A stretch of DNA of 64,000 nucleotides from Candidatus Thorarchaeota archaeon (lineage in GTDB: Archaea; Asgardarchaeota; Thorarchaeia; Thorarchaeales; Thorarchaeaceae). Position numbers and translations under genes: made by a program. Positions 45,235 through 55,483 of this stretch are shown piece by piece. The notes beneath the pieces were generated by a model. The model had not been told where the DNA came from. It made no database searches and worked only from the letters and a program-made list of their open reading frames with translations. The stretch is from NCBI GenBank assembly GCA_004524445.1, contig SDNP01000014.1, positions 1 through 64,000 on the forward strand, in the 5' to 3' direction. Numbering within the stretch: the stretch's first letter is position 1; every line of letters starts with the position of its first letter.

Positions 45235-46272
45235 TTGCTGAATATCATACTGGCATTTGCTCTATCGTCACTTGTCGTCATTGGCGCAATGCCGACAATT
45301 ATTAAGATGCTTGAAGAGAAGAAAATGTGTGGAATAGACGTACACAAACCCGAAAAACCTGAAGTGCCCAAAGGAGCTGGGTTCATACTCCTCTTCGCAA
45401 TAGTAGGATCGCTCTTATTCTGGATAGGGATTACAACATTTCAAGCCCAGCAGGTTGTTAATCCGGGGCTTCTAGCGGCACTTGTATCGATTCTTATGGC
45501 AGGAATGATTGGGCTTCTTGATGATAACTTCGATTTCAGGAATAGAACGAAGGTTCTGCTTCCGCTAATAGCATCCATACCCATGATGGCCATGCAAGTA
45601 GGGGTTTCTAAAATGACTATTCCATTTATCGGCACTCTTGATCTTGGACTTGTCTATCCTCTCATCATTGTTCCCCTCATGATGACCTTCATCATCGATT
45701 CCACGAATATGTACGGTGGGATGAATGGGCTCGAAGTAGGATTGGCTGTTGTGAATTCGTCAGCCATTGTTGTGTTCATGTTGTTGTCGCCCAGCTTTAC
45801 AGGAGTGCCTTTGAACCAAGGACAGACTGATGCGGTCACCATTGCTGCCGCTCTTCTCGGTGGATCCATTGCATTCTATATTTATAATCGATATCCAGCG
45901 AAGGTGCTCCCAGGAGATGTCGGAAGACTGCCTCTTGGAGCAACAATGGCTGCAGCACTCATACTTGGAAACATGGATAGATTGGCAGTTTTCCTTTACA
46001 TCACATTCATGGTTAATTTCTTAATGTACCTCGGCTATCGAATATATGTTAAGAGGAAAAATAGCGAGTGGGCGAAATTTGCGGATGTGCAGGAGGATGG
46101 CTCTCTGGAAGTAGTGGGGCCGTTCACGATGTACTGGCTCTTTCCTTGGCTGCTGGGTGGTATAGACGAAAAGAAAAACGTCATCATTCTCATAACGCTA
46201 CAAGCAATCATAGCATATTCAGCAGTTGTCCTACTACTGGTCGGTATTCCGTTGGGCATAGGATGGATTTGA
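45235..46272 (+). CDS. UDP-GlcNAc:dolichyl-phosphate GlcNAc-1-P transferase (ALG7/DPAGT1-like)
   Basis: HKPEKPEVPKGAGFI, GLLDDNFDFRNRTKVLLP, DSTNMYGGMNGLEVG, YNRYPAKVLPGDVGRLPLGA; polytopic. Confidence 0.88.
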   Translation: MLNIILAFALSSLVVIGAMPTIIKMLEEKKMCGIDVHKPEKPEVPKGAGFILLFAIVGSLLFWIGITTFQAQQVVNPGLLAALVSILMAGMIGLLDDNFDFRNRTKVLLPLIASIPMMAMQVGVSKMTIPFIGTLDLGLVYPLIIVPLMMTFIIDSTNMYGGMNGLEVGLAVVNSSAIVVFMLLSPSFTGVPLNQGQTDAVTIAAALLGGSIAFYIYNRYPAKVLPGDVGRLPLGATMAAALILGNMDRLAVFLYITFMVNFLMYLGYRIYVKRKNSEWAKFADVQEDGSLEVVGPFTMYWLFPWLLGGIDEKKNVIILITLQAIIAYSAVVLLLVGIPLGIGWI

Positions 46273-46294
46273 CTCGGGACCTGGGTTTGGTATT

Positions 46295-47347
46295 TCAAAT
46301 GATTTTAGCTGGTAGATACGAGTCAACAACAAAGTCCATGCCATGACGACTAAAGGCCTGTTGTTCAGCCTTCTTTCGAATATCCTTGAATTTCAGTATA
46401 TGATTCTGCCAATATGCTGTCTGGTATCGAGGGTCAAGAGATAGCTCATCTAACCGTTTGAGATCGGAATCACTCATTTTCTCAGTAGGCAAATCATATT
46501 CTTCTATATCTCTCGCGGTAACTCCAATCCATTCAGCATCAGGAACAGCCAAGTCAGAAATGTGTGCTGCATTTGCGCTCCCCGCCATGATTACTCTAGC
46601 AATATGAAGACCCCACGGATCTCCATCAGTGAATATATAGACGGGCAGATTCAAATCACAATGAAGGCGTTTCAGGAGATTACGGGTTGATCGGGGAGCC
46701 TGCCCGCCAAGGTGTACAAGTACTGCTCCAAATTTTTCCCAACAGCGGGTTTCAATCAAGCGGGAGAATATTCCTCCTGATTCCACCGCTAGAACTAGGT
46801 CAGCCTCTGTTTCGACCAGTTCTGCAGTCATTAGAGCAGCTCCAATTGGAAGCCCATCAGGACTGGTGGTCAATTCTATCTCCTTGCCCTCGTAGCCTGG
46901 TACTGTATACTGCATTGTAACTTGCCCAAAAATCGATGAGTGCTCTTCGGGAAAAATGCCCAAATCCTCTCTGGAAAGACCGGTAAGACATTCCAAGTCA
47001 GATACTATTCGATCTGATTCTGATTGGTCCCTAAATTCGACCCCAAAGGCCTCGCTGGAGTAGTAGAGGTCTCTAAGAGAACTAGTTCTGCCTGTTTCAA
47101 GCAGCCGTTTTGTATAGGATGCAACCCAGAGTAGTTTCGAGAAACTACTTACATGTCGCAAATTCCCCGAGTCTCTAACAACCTTTGATTTTCCTAGTCT
47201 GAAGCGTTTTGAAACTGGATCATAGCTCATGTTGTCAGTACTTCGATCGCTAAGCTCCAATGTTGGGAATTGATGATTTCTAACAGAGGTGATTATATCT
47301 TCGCCGATATTCCTAAGAAGTGTGATTCTGGGGTCAGTTTCAGTCAA
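46295..47347 (-). CDS. top6A: DNA topoisomerase VI subunit A (Spo11-like)
   Basis: SLRDLYYSSEAF catalytic Tyr region; TOPRIM VESGG, FTDGDPWGLHI; likely TTG start at 47347. Confidence 0.95.
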   Translation of the reverse strand: MTETDPRITLLRNIGEDIITSVRNHQFPTLELSDRSTDNMSYDPVSKRFRLGKSKVVRDSGNLRHVSSFSKLLWVASYTKRLLETGRTSSLRDLYYSSEAFGVEFRDQSESDRIVSDLECLTGLSREDLGIFPEEHSSIFGQVTMQYTVPGYEGKEIELTTSPDGLPIGAALMTAELVETEADLVLAVESGGIFSRLIETRCWEKFGAVLVHLGGQAPRSTRNLLKRLHCDLNLPVYIFTDGDPWGLHIARVIMAGSANAAHISDLAVPDAEWIGVTARDIEEYDLPTEKMSDSDLKRLDELSLDPRYQTAYWQNHILKFKDIRKKAEQQAFSRHGMDFVVDSYLPAKII

Positions 47348-47348
47348 T

Positions 47349-48866
47349 TTATTCCACCTCAAAGAGTGACTTGACCATGTGGGCAGAGTCTGGGAAATGG
47401 TCAATATCTGCAAGGGAGGCGGCGGACTCGATGATAGTTTCAAAATATGATTCGAATTTCCTCATTCTTCGTTCAGCGCGACCAGCATTTCTTTTGGTCC
47501 TAACCCTTTTCCTTAATGAACGCCCTAGATAGCGTAACAGAGTGAGAGCTTCTTCAGAAATATTGCAGGCCGATGCAATTGACTGCTTGCCTGCCGCTTT
47601 GTAAGGCACCCTAGTTGAGCAGAAATGGAGATAAACAGCAACTCTCATTCCTGAGTCCAGTCCATAACGCGTCCAGTTTAGTTGGCGTATTACTTTAGAG
47701 AAGACATCCTCAGTTGGGTCGTAGAGAAGAGGCACCCTATTTGCGAATCTATAGAGACTTGGGACTTTTCCTGTTGGAAACATTTCACCTGTTGCAAGAA
47801 CAGCTTCTATTATGAATGGAAATCCATCACAATCTGAAGGATCCGTACATGCATAATCAATGATTTCACTATTGGTAGAAGCCTGTACTGATTTTACGAA
47901 GGATTCCTTGCCAATTGGACTTAGGCAACTGCTGTCAGGTCGCCCAAAACCATCAAATTTGCGCAACCCATCACTCAGGAGGGCTACTTCTTTCCTGCTC
48001 AAATTGGAAACATTGGTTCTACTGCTGAAATTCAGGAAGTTAAGGATTTTTGAGGCTCTCTTTCTGCCTAGCTGCTGAAAGGAGTTCACAAGCAGTTCCT
48101 CCAATGATTTGGTGGGGCTGGATTTGATAATCCGTCGCAAGAGCTCGACATCTGCTGATCGCGGATGTGGCTTGTTATCCTGTGGAAGAGGAGGGAGCAG
48201 TTCGTCATAGGGACCGAATGAATCTTTGAAATCATCTGTGATGTTGACCAGAATTTGAGCATGGGGAGTACCTACAGCACTAAGTCTAAGATATTCAATA
48301 ATCCGCTCCCTTGAGCGTAGGCTATCTCCACGCATATGGATTGTGACTGTTGTACCAGGGGTTTCCCGTGGTTTGGCCTGAACGGAATCTACAATTGGTT
48401 CGTTCTTTTGGACATCTATAAGGACTCTATATTCTCTCCCCTCATTATTAGTTGGCCGAGTGTGGATAAGTGCAGCACTATCAGTTGTAATTTGGCCGTA
48501 AAGTACTGCCATTGTCACGCCAAGACCAAAAGTGCCTCTTCTCTGTCGCGAACTATACTTACTCCCGTACAAGATTCTGCCAAAAGCATCAGGAACCTGT
48601 TCATGAGGAACACCTGTTCCGTTGTCTGAAACAGTGATTACCACCTCATCCGATACAGGATTTGAAACACTAACCTGTACATCAGGAAATTGCCTTGCAG
48701 TATCACAGGCATCTAAGCTGTTTTCTACTAGCTCTCGAACTACCGTATAGACAGCCTGGGTTGGATTACTGAACCCAGCCATCTGCTTATTCCGGTAAAA
48801 GAACTCTGCAGGCGAGATGCTACTGAATGTTTCCTCAAGAACAGACTCTGCTGTCATATTATCCAC
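47349..48866 (-). CDS. top6B: DNA topoisomerase VI subunit B
   Basis: GHKL motifs ELVENSLDAC, VSDNGTGVP, GTFGLGVTMAVLYGQ. Confidence 0.96.
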   Translation of the reverse strand: MDNMTAESVLEETFSSISPAEFFYRNKQMAGFSNPTQAVYTVVRELVENSLDACDTARQFPDVQVSVSNPVSDEVVITVSDNGTGVPHEQVPDAFGRILYGSKYSSRQRRGTFGLGVTMAVLYGQITTDSAALIHTRPTNNEGREYRVLIDVQKNEPIVDSVQAKPRETPGTTVTIHMRGDSLRSRERIIEYLRLSAVGTPHAQILVNITDDFKDSFGPYDELLPPLPQDNKPHPRSADVELLRRIIKSSPTKSLEELLVNSFQQLGRKRASKILNFLNFSSRTNVSNLSRKEVALLSDGLRKFDGFGRPDSSCLSPIGKESFVKSVQASTNSEIIDYACTDPSDCDGFPFIIEAVLATGEMFPTGKVPSLYRFANRVPLLYDPTEDVFSKVIRQLNWTRYGLDSGMRVAVYLHFCSTRVPYKAAGKQSIASACNISEEALTLLRYLGRSLRKRVRTKRNAGRAERRMRKFESYFETIIESAASLADIDHFPDSAHMVKSLFEVE

Positions 48867-48911
48867 TGAAGATTGTGGATTAAGCTATTTTCAGACCAAG
48901 TATTACATATC

Positions 48912-49496
48912 TTAGAGCGGTTGTTCCCATAATTCGGCTTCGTATCGATTGATTGCTCTTCTTGCCCGCTCAAGGTACTTGTAGACAGAGGAGTGAGGAG
49001 CGCCATCAATCAACATAGTGACCGCACGTCGAGCGTAATCTAGACCGGGATTTGGGCCGATAAGAGATACTGTCTTTCCATAGACGGAAACAAGAACATC
49101 GGTGGTCTGTTCAATGAATTTGCGTGTCCGTCCGTTTTCTCCAATAATACGACCTGCTACTCTCTTTATTTGGCTTGGCGAAGTCCCCACCAAATCGCGT
49201 AGTGATATGATAATCAGTCTGTAGTCCTCTTCTATCAACGACAAAGCTTTCTTGGGGCTGAATCCTCGAGCCATAGCTCGTATAATGTCGCGTGCTTTCC
49301 AAGCCAAGATTGGACTCGCATTCTCTTCATCAGGCGGAGTTGTAATCGTCACAGCCCCTTCTTGAGAAGAAACATCTATCTTTGTATTAGTCAGCTTTTC
49401 AACTCTCTTCCTCACGCGACCATTCTTGCCAACTATGACACCTATTCGTTCGCTAGGTACTCGAATTGTTTCGTGGAAATACATTTTATTCCTCAT
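48912..49496 (-). CDS. KH-domain rRNA-processing protein (Pno1/Dim2-like)
   Basis: Two KH motifs: IGVIVGKNGRVRKRVEKLT and GRIIGENGRTRKFIEQTT; next to RIO1. Confidence 0.93.
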   Translation of the reverse strand: MRNKMYFHETIRVPSERIGVIVGKNGRVRKRVEKLTNTKIDVSSQEGAVTITTPPDEENASPILAWKARDIIRAMARGFSPKKALSLIEEDYRLIIISLRDLVGTSPSQIKRVAGRIIGENGRTRKFIEQTTDVLVSVYGKTVSLIGPNPGLDYARRAVTMLIDGAPHSSVYKYLERARRAINRYEAELWEQPL

Positions 49497-50271
49497 CCGA
49501 TGATAATATGTAGTCAGTAATGTCTTGGGTATCTGCGGTTTCTACTTCTAGCTTGTTGAAGTAAGATGTGATGTTTTGAATATCTCTATAGAGGTATTTC
49601 TCTGCGTAGTCATGGGCTTTGAGAACAGCTTGAGAAACGTCTATGAAATAGGGCTTCTCTAGCCAGAGTATATTGAATTCGCTAAGATCAGCGTGGACCA
49701 ATTGTGCTTCCGTGTAACCAATTTCTATCATACCAATTATCTCATTAAAGGCTTCTACTGGTGACTCCAGCTCGACATCCTTAAGCAGCGGTGCCGGTAA
49801 TTTTGATTCATCATCACCTATGAACTCCATGACTAATACATTCTTGTCTACTGCAATGGGTTCCGGTACACTCACGCCCGCCTCATGATATCTCTTTAGA
49901 TTCTTGAACTCTTTTGCAGCCCATTGTGGAATTAGTGTTCGGCTTCGTCTGCTCACTCTAGAAAATCGAGGGTCGCTTATCATGTACTCTCGCATATAGT
50001 GAGTTTCAGCAGTTGAAACGCGATATATCTTGACGGCAAGTGGTTTGCCATCGGGATCCGCTCCCCTGTAGACACCAGCCTCCTTACCTGTGCTTATCGC
50101 CCCATAAACTGCATCCAACACGCCTTTGTTCAACAGGCGATACAATACCTTTAGGGTTGGCGGGTCTATTACACCCTCAACAACCTTGAACTCGTCCGAG
50201 TCCTTCCTTTTGGACTTCTGGCGATCCAACTCATCTTGAATGGATTGCCACTCTTGTTCAGCATCTTTCAA
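49486..50271 (-). CDS. rio1: RIO1-type serine protein kinase
   Basis: GAISTGKEAGVYRG, LAVKIYRVSTAETH, LVHADLSEFNILW, FIDVSQAV. Confidence 0.96.
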   Translation of the reverse strand: MKDAEQEWQSIQDELDRQKSKRKDSDEFKVVEGVIDPPTLKVLYRLLNKGVLDAVYGAISTGKEAGVYRGADPDGKPLAVKIYRVSTAETHYMREYMISDPRFSRVSRRSRTLIPQWAAKEFKNLKRYHEAGVSVPEPIAVDKNVLVMEFIGDDESKLPAPLLKDVELESPVEAFNEIIGMIEIGYTEAQLVHADLSEFNILWLEKPYFIDVSQAVLKAHDYAEKYLYRDIQNITSYFNKLEVETADTQDITDYILSSDEE

Positions 50272-50352
50272 TTCCTGATTTCACCTGAGACACTAATTAC
50301 AAGCTCTCTATCAGCCTTGGATGTTCAGAGAGAAAAAGTTTGGGCATGGAAC

Positions 50353-50670
50353 TCAGAACATCTTCAGGATGCCCTTTCTCTTAAGCCAATCCACTTCATT
50401 TCCACGATATCGCCAGACAACATCGCATTTCTCATCGCTCTGGAAAGCCCACGGTACTACTAGTACTGTATCCCCCATTCGCATCCATATCCTCTTCTTC
50501 ATTCTACCGGGGATACGGCCGATTCTCATTTCGCCATCTTCGCATCTTACTCTGACACGATCATGGCCAAGCATCTGCACAATGATACCAAACATTTCGC
50601 CTTCATCTCGATGTGGAGTCCTTACTCTAAAGGTTGCTTCATCAGATGAGTCGTTATTTCTTGGTGACAA
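50353..50670 (-). CDS. translation initiation factor aIF1A
   Basis: GEMFGIIVQMLGHDRVRVRCEDGEMRIGRIPGRMKKRIWMRMGDTVLVVPW. Confidence 0.95.
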   Translation of the reverse strand: MSPRNNDSSDEATFRVRTPHRDEGEMFGIIVQMLGHDRVRVRCEDGEMRIGRIPGRMKKRIWMRMGDTVLVVPWAFQSDEKCDVVWRYRGNEVDWLKRKGILKMF

Positions 50671-50801
50671 AATAATCCTCCAATATGCCGCAGGCTTAGA
50701 ATCCGCGGTGTGTAAATTTGATGGTGAAAAGTGGGCATTTAAGAGTACCGAAACATCATTGGCAAGTTCACTAATTGAGGGTCAAAATTCATGAAGCAGC
50801 A

Positions 50802-51911
50802 TTATGAGTCATTTGTTTCTTCTGTGGAGGACGGCAAAATATGGATGTCACCCTCATATTCGATTCCTTTGACTATGGCGCCTGGTTGAATATCCTCTGA
50901 CTTGAGGACAGCCGATTCAACTTCCACAACTTGGAAGGATTCTTGGTCCATAAGCTGAATTGGTTGATCATAGGCATTAGCAACCACCATGAACTCTTTT
51001 GCAGCTGAATTGGGTGCAATGAATTGTATTGACTGCCAGCGAGAGCTTTTTGGATTAATAGTGAAGTGTTCGCGAGTGACCAAGTCATAGCATGCCAGTC
51101 CGCCTCGACCCATATCTAGAACTTGACATAAGTTTCCCGACACTTGGATGAAGTCGTCTCTTGAGAAGCGAGGAAGGCGTAGCAAGATTGTAATCCTGAA
51201 TTTCTCTTTGCCATCTTTTTCTTGACCAATCAGTTTGTAATTCTCTTTGCGTTCAGCTAAGTATCGTGCCTCGACCTCATCTGCAATACGGCGGGCTAGG
51301 TGTTCTGAACCAATATAGAAGTCCAATCCAAATTTCGTATCATCTACTTCTATTATGAAAGCTCTTTCATCCCTGCCATATTCAGAGACCGTAAGGTCAG
51401 TTGCGAGGTCAGCAATGCTCTCTTCTTCGCTTTCAGAAACGGGTCGTTCATCTGCTCTAATCTGGATGATGGCTTCATGATAGCCACCGCTCATCATTCC
51501 ACAGGTGTCACAAGTTCCATAGTCAAACCGAATTTCAACTGGGTATTCCTCAGTGTGAGGGGCGAGGTCATCATGGGATTTGCCTCGGGCTACGAGATTT
51601 ATGTGGAGAACTCTATCTAGTTTATTCGTTTCAACAATAGTAACTTCGAGGTCGTTTCCAAGTGCCTCTATTTCTCTATCAAGAACAATCGACACATGTT
51701 CTTCTCTTGTTGTCACCTTATCCTCCGGTGATGATTTTATGGTCTGCCAGCCCCCAGGTACTTTGACTGCCCCACATCTCTTACATACAACTAGTCTGAC
51801 AAGTGGGTCTACTTTCATGAGTGGATGTTCTTCGTTGTAGCAGTCAGCGCATAGACCGTCAACTACTGAAGGGGCTCCACATAGATAACATGGCGCTGGC
51901 AAAGTATTCAC
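50802..51911 (-). CDS. NMD3-family protein
   Basis: N-terminal CYLCGAPSVVDGLCADCY zinc-binding region, VCKRCGAVKVPGGW, TCGMMSGGYHEAIIQIR. Confidence 0.9.
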   Translation of the reverse strand: MNTLPAPCYLCGAPSVVDGLCADCYNEEHPLMKVDPLVRLVVCKRCGAVKVPGGWQTIKSSPEDKVTTREEHVSIVLDREIEALGNDLEVTIVETNKLDRVLHINLVARGKSHDDLAPHTEEYPVEIRFDYGTCDTCGMMSGGYHEAIIQIRADERPVSESEEESIADLATDLTVSEYGRDERAFIIEVDDTKFGLDFYIGSEHLARRIADEVEARYLAERKENYKLIGQEKDGKEKFRITILLRLPRFSRDDFIQVSGNLCQVLDMGRGGLACYDLVTREHFTINPKSSRWQSIQFIAPNSAAKEFMVVANAYDQPIQLMDQESFQVVEVESAVLKSEDIQPGAIVKGIEYEGDIHILPSSTEETNDS

Positions 51912-52033
51912 ACATCCGGGTCTTTCACGAGGACTTATGAGAGTGATTCAATAAGCACTTTGAAAACTTCTTGTAAAAGTGATAAGGACATTGATAACGG
52001 ATATTATTTATGATTTAGTAGCTAGTAAGGCCC

Positions 52034-52495
52034 ATGCCTCGAAGAAAGACAAGAAGACGAGTTTCCAAGGAACCGATTATTTCAGTGTACAAACCAGCTG
52101 GAATACCTGCCAATGAGTTAGAAGAGATACTTCTATCCGTAGATGAATTTGAGGCGATTCGCCTTGCGGACTTGGAGGGGATTAATCAGCGAAAAGCGTC
52201 ACAAAGAATGCATGTGAGCCAGCCTACTTTTAATAGAATCTTGTCTTCAGCACGCACAAAAGTAGCACGGGGACTAGTAGAAGGAAATGTGCTTCGAATT
52301 GAGGGAGGAAATTACATCTTGGCAGATGGTACAGGGTTCCTGAAATGCTTGGATTGTGGTGCTGCTATTTCCACTAATTTGGAACAGGTAAGAAATTGTC
52401 CTGAGTGTGAATCTTCCAAACTAAGATGGCGTCGAATGAAACCCAAAGAGGACAATAAGGGGAAGGACCCGATTACAAAAGAAACTGTGTTATAA
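52034..52495 (+). CDS. DUF134 family HTH protein
   Basis: MPRRKTRRRVSKEP...LSVDEFEAIRLADLEGINQRKASQRMHVSQPTFNRIL. Confidence 0.88.
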   Translation: MPRRKTRRRVSKEPIISVYKPAGIPANELEEILLSVDEFEAIRLADLEGINQRKASQRMHVSQPTFNRILSSARTKVARGLVEGNVLRIEGGNYILADGTGFLKCLDCGAAISTNLEQVRNCPECESSKLRWRRMKPKEDNKGKDPITKETVL

Positions 52496-52801
52496 TTTGA
52501 CCCATTGAGCGTGAGGGTGACCTTCAATGTATATGACTGCGTTCTTATGAACATAACCAGCTTCAATTGCAGCCTCAACGCTATCCGTACCTACCATGTT
52601 GGCAATAGTCGCATTTTTCAGATGTCGTAGGCAGGTATCAACATCAACGAGGTCACCGCCATAAAATTCCTCGTTCACGTTGAATTTTATCTTGCCTTCG
52701 GAGAGGGTTCTACCCAATAGTTTCTCATCACAGACAGAGACCACAACATGATCAAGACGTTCTCGAACTCTGATATATACAGACGGCATTCGTCCCTTCA
52801 C
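52490..52801 (-). CDS. DUF424 domain protein
   Basis: VSVCDEKLLGRTLSEGKIKFNVNEEFYGG; adjacent to aIF2beta as in many archaea. Confidence 0.88.
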   Translation of the reverse strand: MKGRMPSVYIRVRERLDHVVVSVCDEKLLGRTLSEGKIKFNVNEEFYGGDLVDVDTCLRHLKNATIANMVGTDSVEAAIEAGYVHKNAVIYIEGHPHAQWVKL

Positions 52802-52804
52802 CTC

Positions 52805-53221
52805 TTAAACGGGTCTGATTGATGTCGATGCTCCACATGCAGTACACTTGAGATAATATGCGTTACCTTGCTTCTCCATATGGGTATCAGGACGGCCACA
52901 AACTGGACAAGTAACATATGCTGCAATATAACCGTTCAAAACATCTTCAATCAGCTCAGCGTTGAATTTGCCCTGGAAAACTGCTCCTCCACCTTCGATA
53001 TTGCCCGCGGTAGCCAGTTGACCTGACACATATTTCAGGACCTCTTTCCCAGGTCTATTGAGTACAGTTAGAACCTCCTGAAAGTTTTGCCAAATTGTCC
53101 GATTCCCTTGAATAATTGCTTGAACATCTGGCACTTGAAACCGCTCACCAGACTTCTCGAAAGCGTCCTGCGGCACGTTTGACCGGGCTCGATCTAATAG
53201 GTTCTCGTAGTCTTCGTCCAT
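52805..53221 (-). CDS. translation initiation factor aIF2 beta
   Basis: FQVPDVQAIIQGNRTIWQNF..., YVTCPVCGRPDTHMEKQGNAYYLKCTACGASTSIRP. Confidence 0.96.
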   Translation of the reverse strand: MDEDYENLLDRARSNVPQDAFEKSGERFQVPDVQAIIQGNRTIWQNFQEVLTVLNRPGKEVLKYVSGQLATAGNIEGGGAVFQGKFNAELIEDVLNGYIAAYVTCPVCGRPDTHMEKQGNAYYLKCTACGASTSIRPV

Positions 53222-53272
53222 ATCAACTTTGACTCCTTGTTGCTACTTGAAGCTTCTGATTAAGTACTCAAC

Positions 53273-53962
53273 CTATCTATCGGTTGGTCGATAAACCCCG
53301 ACACTTTGCTCTGCTATTGTCCCGTTTGCGCCCAGCTCGATAATCTCGCGATTGACCGCAGTCTTACTCACACCTTGTTCTTGGAAATGGTCGGCTATTT
53401 TCTGTATCGGAACTCCCTCAGGCGAATCATTCTCCCGGATAAACTCAAGGATTTCTCCCTTGAGCCCTCTGAGAGTGATAGTCTGTTGAGCAGGCTGCGA
53501 AGGTTCCTGTTTACGAGGCCCCTGTTCAATCTCCTCCATATCAATTGACTTCTTGCTTGAGTCATCACCCATAAGGAGAATGGACCTGTAACGTTCTAAA
53601 TGATGTAAAGTCATCAGATTAGGGTCATCGATTTCTTTGATAATCTCTGGAACTATGTAAATTTCATCATTATAGTTTCTAACCTTCCCTATAACCATTG
53701 CATAGATATCCTGACTCACTTTTTCAAGAGCTTCTGCTTCAGCGCCCCAGGCTTTTGCGCGAATGGTTTCAGTCCCGTCATCGATAGTAATGCTGGCGAA
53801 ATTGTCTTTTCCCGATATTTTATCCACAATTTGACCCTGAATCTTCACCCTTCGCAACTCAACACCCTGTGGTGATAGGACTTTCGGACCATCTTCATCG
53901 CCATATTGTCCATTTACAATATCCGAAATCCATGCGCGGATGGCCGTTAATCTTTCTCTCAT
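53273..53962 (-). CDS. RPA-like OB-fold protein with C-terminal winged helix
   Basis: OB-fold (VKIQGQIVDKISGKDNFASITIDDGTETIRAKAWG) and C-terminal wHTH. Confidence 0.85.
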   Translation of the reverse strand: MRERLTAIRAWISDIVNGQYGDEDGPKVLSPQGVELRRVKIQGQIVDKISGKDNFASITIDDGTETIRAKAWGAEAEALEKVSQDIYAMVIGKVRNYNDEIYIVPEIIKEIDDPNLMTLHHLERYRSILLMGDDSSKKSIDMEEIEQGPRKQEPSQPAQQTITLRGLKGEILEFIRENDSPEGVPIQKIADHFQEQGVSKTAVNREIIELGANGTIAEQSVGVYRPTDR

Positions 53963-54067
53963 CTCACAAAATCACCTTGCTTCATTAATCTTTCAAGTTG
54001 CCCATATTTAGAGTTCTCGGAACCGCTTTTGATTATATCTCTTCATCATCTTGATTTGGAGTGTATG

Positions 54068-55111
54068 CTACAAAAAGTCAGCTAGTGAGCTCTGTTGACC
54101 GCTTTCTTCTATTTCACGTAGCGCTTTCTCTAAACGACCAAGTGTACTATTCACTCGGTTCCTGCTAAAATCGTGTACATCACACAATAATCCCCTCACC
54201 GCATCTGGATCTGGGTCAGTCCATTCCAATTTTTCAATATGTGATTCAGGAGGATGAAGAAAGATTTCTCTAATTCTCTCATATGGAAAATCTACCTCCA
54301 AGTCCTTGGTTTCCACTGCGGTCTCTAAATCACCGTATTCTTGGATTAGTTTTAGAGCAGTCTTTGCACCGACACCAGGAATATTGTCGTTATAGTCTGT
54401 TCCAACCATGATGGCAATGTCGATTAGTTGTGGCCTAGTAACTTCAAGCAGTTTTAAATTCATATCAAGGTCGATTATCTCGGGGTGTACAGTTTTGTAC
54501 CGTTTAGATCTTGCCACTCGTCTTCTTCCAGTAATGGATAGATTTCGAACCATGAGAGGACAATCGTACAACAGGGAGTCATAGTCTTGACTTGCACTCG
54601 CCCAAACCATGTTGTTTCTTGCAATCTGCGCGGCCAGTGCCTCTCCTTCTGATGGTGCCTGAATGACGGGAATGCCAAGGGCTCGAAGAAGTGATTTGCT
54701 CCCTTCAATCATATTGGTAGTGAGGCGAGAACTTGCTTGCGCAGCCTTTCTGGCATCTTCGATACGACCCTCTGCCTTGGCTTTTTTCCATTCTTTCTCG
54801 GCATCCGTCCGTATCTCGCGTCTACGTTCCACCTCTTCAGATTTCAACGAGGGGGCTTCGCCATCGTACACGTATGCTGGCAGAATACCATGTTCCAGAA
54901 GTCGCACATTGCGATAAAACAGTCCACTGAGATGACTGGTAATTCGCCCTTGTCGATCTTTCAAAGGAGTTCCATCTGGCTGACGGATAATGGAAAGGAA
55001 TTGATACAAGGTGTTGAATGCATCGATTGCAATCCTTCGCCCAGAAAGAGCTTCGAGTGAGCTCTCGTCAGCTCGAATGATATCTCCGATGTTCGTTCCC
55101 ATGGTATGCAT
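54068..55111 (-). CDS. fen1: flap endonuclease FEN1
   Basis: MGTNIGDI, YVYDGEAPSLKSEE, APSEGEALAAQ, MVGTDYNDNIPGVGAKTALKLI; C-terminal PIP-like QSSLADFL. Confidence 0.97.
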   Translation of the reverse strand: MHTMGTNIGDIIRADESSLEALSGRRIAIDAFNTLYQFLSIIRQPDGTPLKDRQGRITSHLSGLFYRNVRLLEHGILPAYVYDGEAPSLKSEEVERRREIRTDAEKEWKKAKAEGRIEDARKAAQASSRLTTNMIEGSKSLLRALGIPVIQAPSEGEALAAQIARNNMVWASASQDYDSLLYDCPLMVRNLSITGRRRVARSKRYKTVHPEIIDLDMNLKLLEVTRPQLIDIAIMVGTDYNDNIPGVGAKTALKLIQEYGDLETAVETKDLEVDFPYERIREIFLHPPESHIEKLEWTDPDPDAVRGLLCDVHDFSRNRVNSTLGRLEKALREIEESGQQSSLADFL

Positions 55112-55239
55112 CCTCTGAAGTTATGCTATCTGAAGTTGGCATGGCAATATATCAGTTGAGTTTTTAGAAGGAATGTTTTGATGGTTTGGAGAGGGCATCA
55201 ACAACGAGCTCTTCGGTAGGTTTATAATCTGTTCAAAAA

Positions 55240-55461
55240 TTGGCCCCACGAACTCGGACTAAGTCAGTTCAACTTGGTGATAGCTTGTCAAAAATTAAGG
55301 TCATTCGATGCACTTCATGTCACGGTTCCGTTTCGCCTAAAGAGGATAGTGTGAAGTTTCAGTGTCCATCCTGTGGTGAGTTCACCATATGGCGCTGTGA
55401 GGACTGTAGAAGATTTTCAAATCGATACACCTGCCCAAATTGCGGGTTTGAGGGGCCGTAG
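55240..55461 (+). CDS. zinc-ribbon RNA-binding protein (COG2888-like)
   Basis: CTSCHGSVSPKEDSVKFQCPSCGEFTIWRCEDCRRFSNRYTCPNCGFEGP; upstream of EF1B. Confidence 0.88.
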   Translation: MAPRTRTKSVQLGDSLSKIKVIRCTSCHGSVSPKEDSVKFQCPSCGEFTIWRCEDCRRFSNRYTCPNCGFEGP

Positions 55462-55483
55462 TCTATTGAGAGATGGATAAGAA

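Noticed and set aside
48912-51911. KH/RIO1/aIF1A/NMD3 cluster as novel system
   Set aside because: Well-known conserved archaeal ribosome biogenesis/translation gene neighbourhood.
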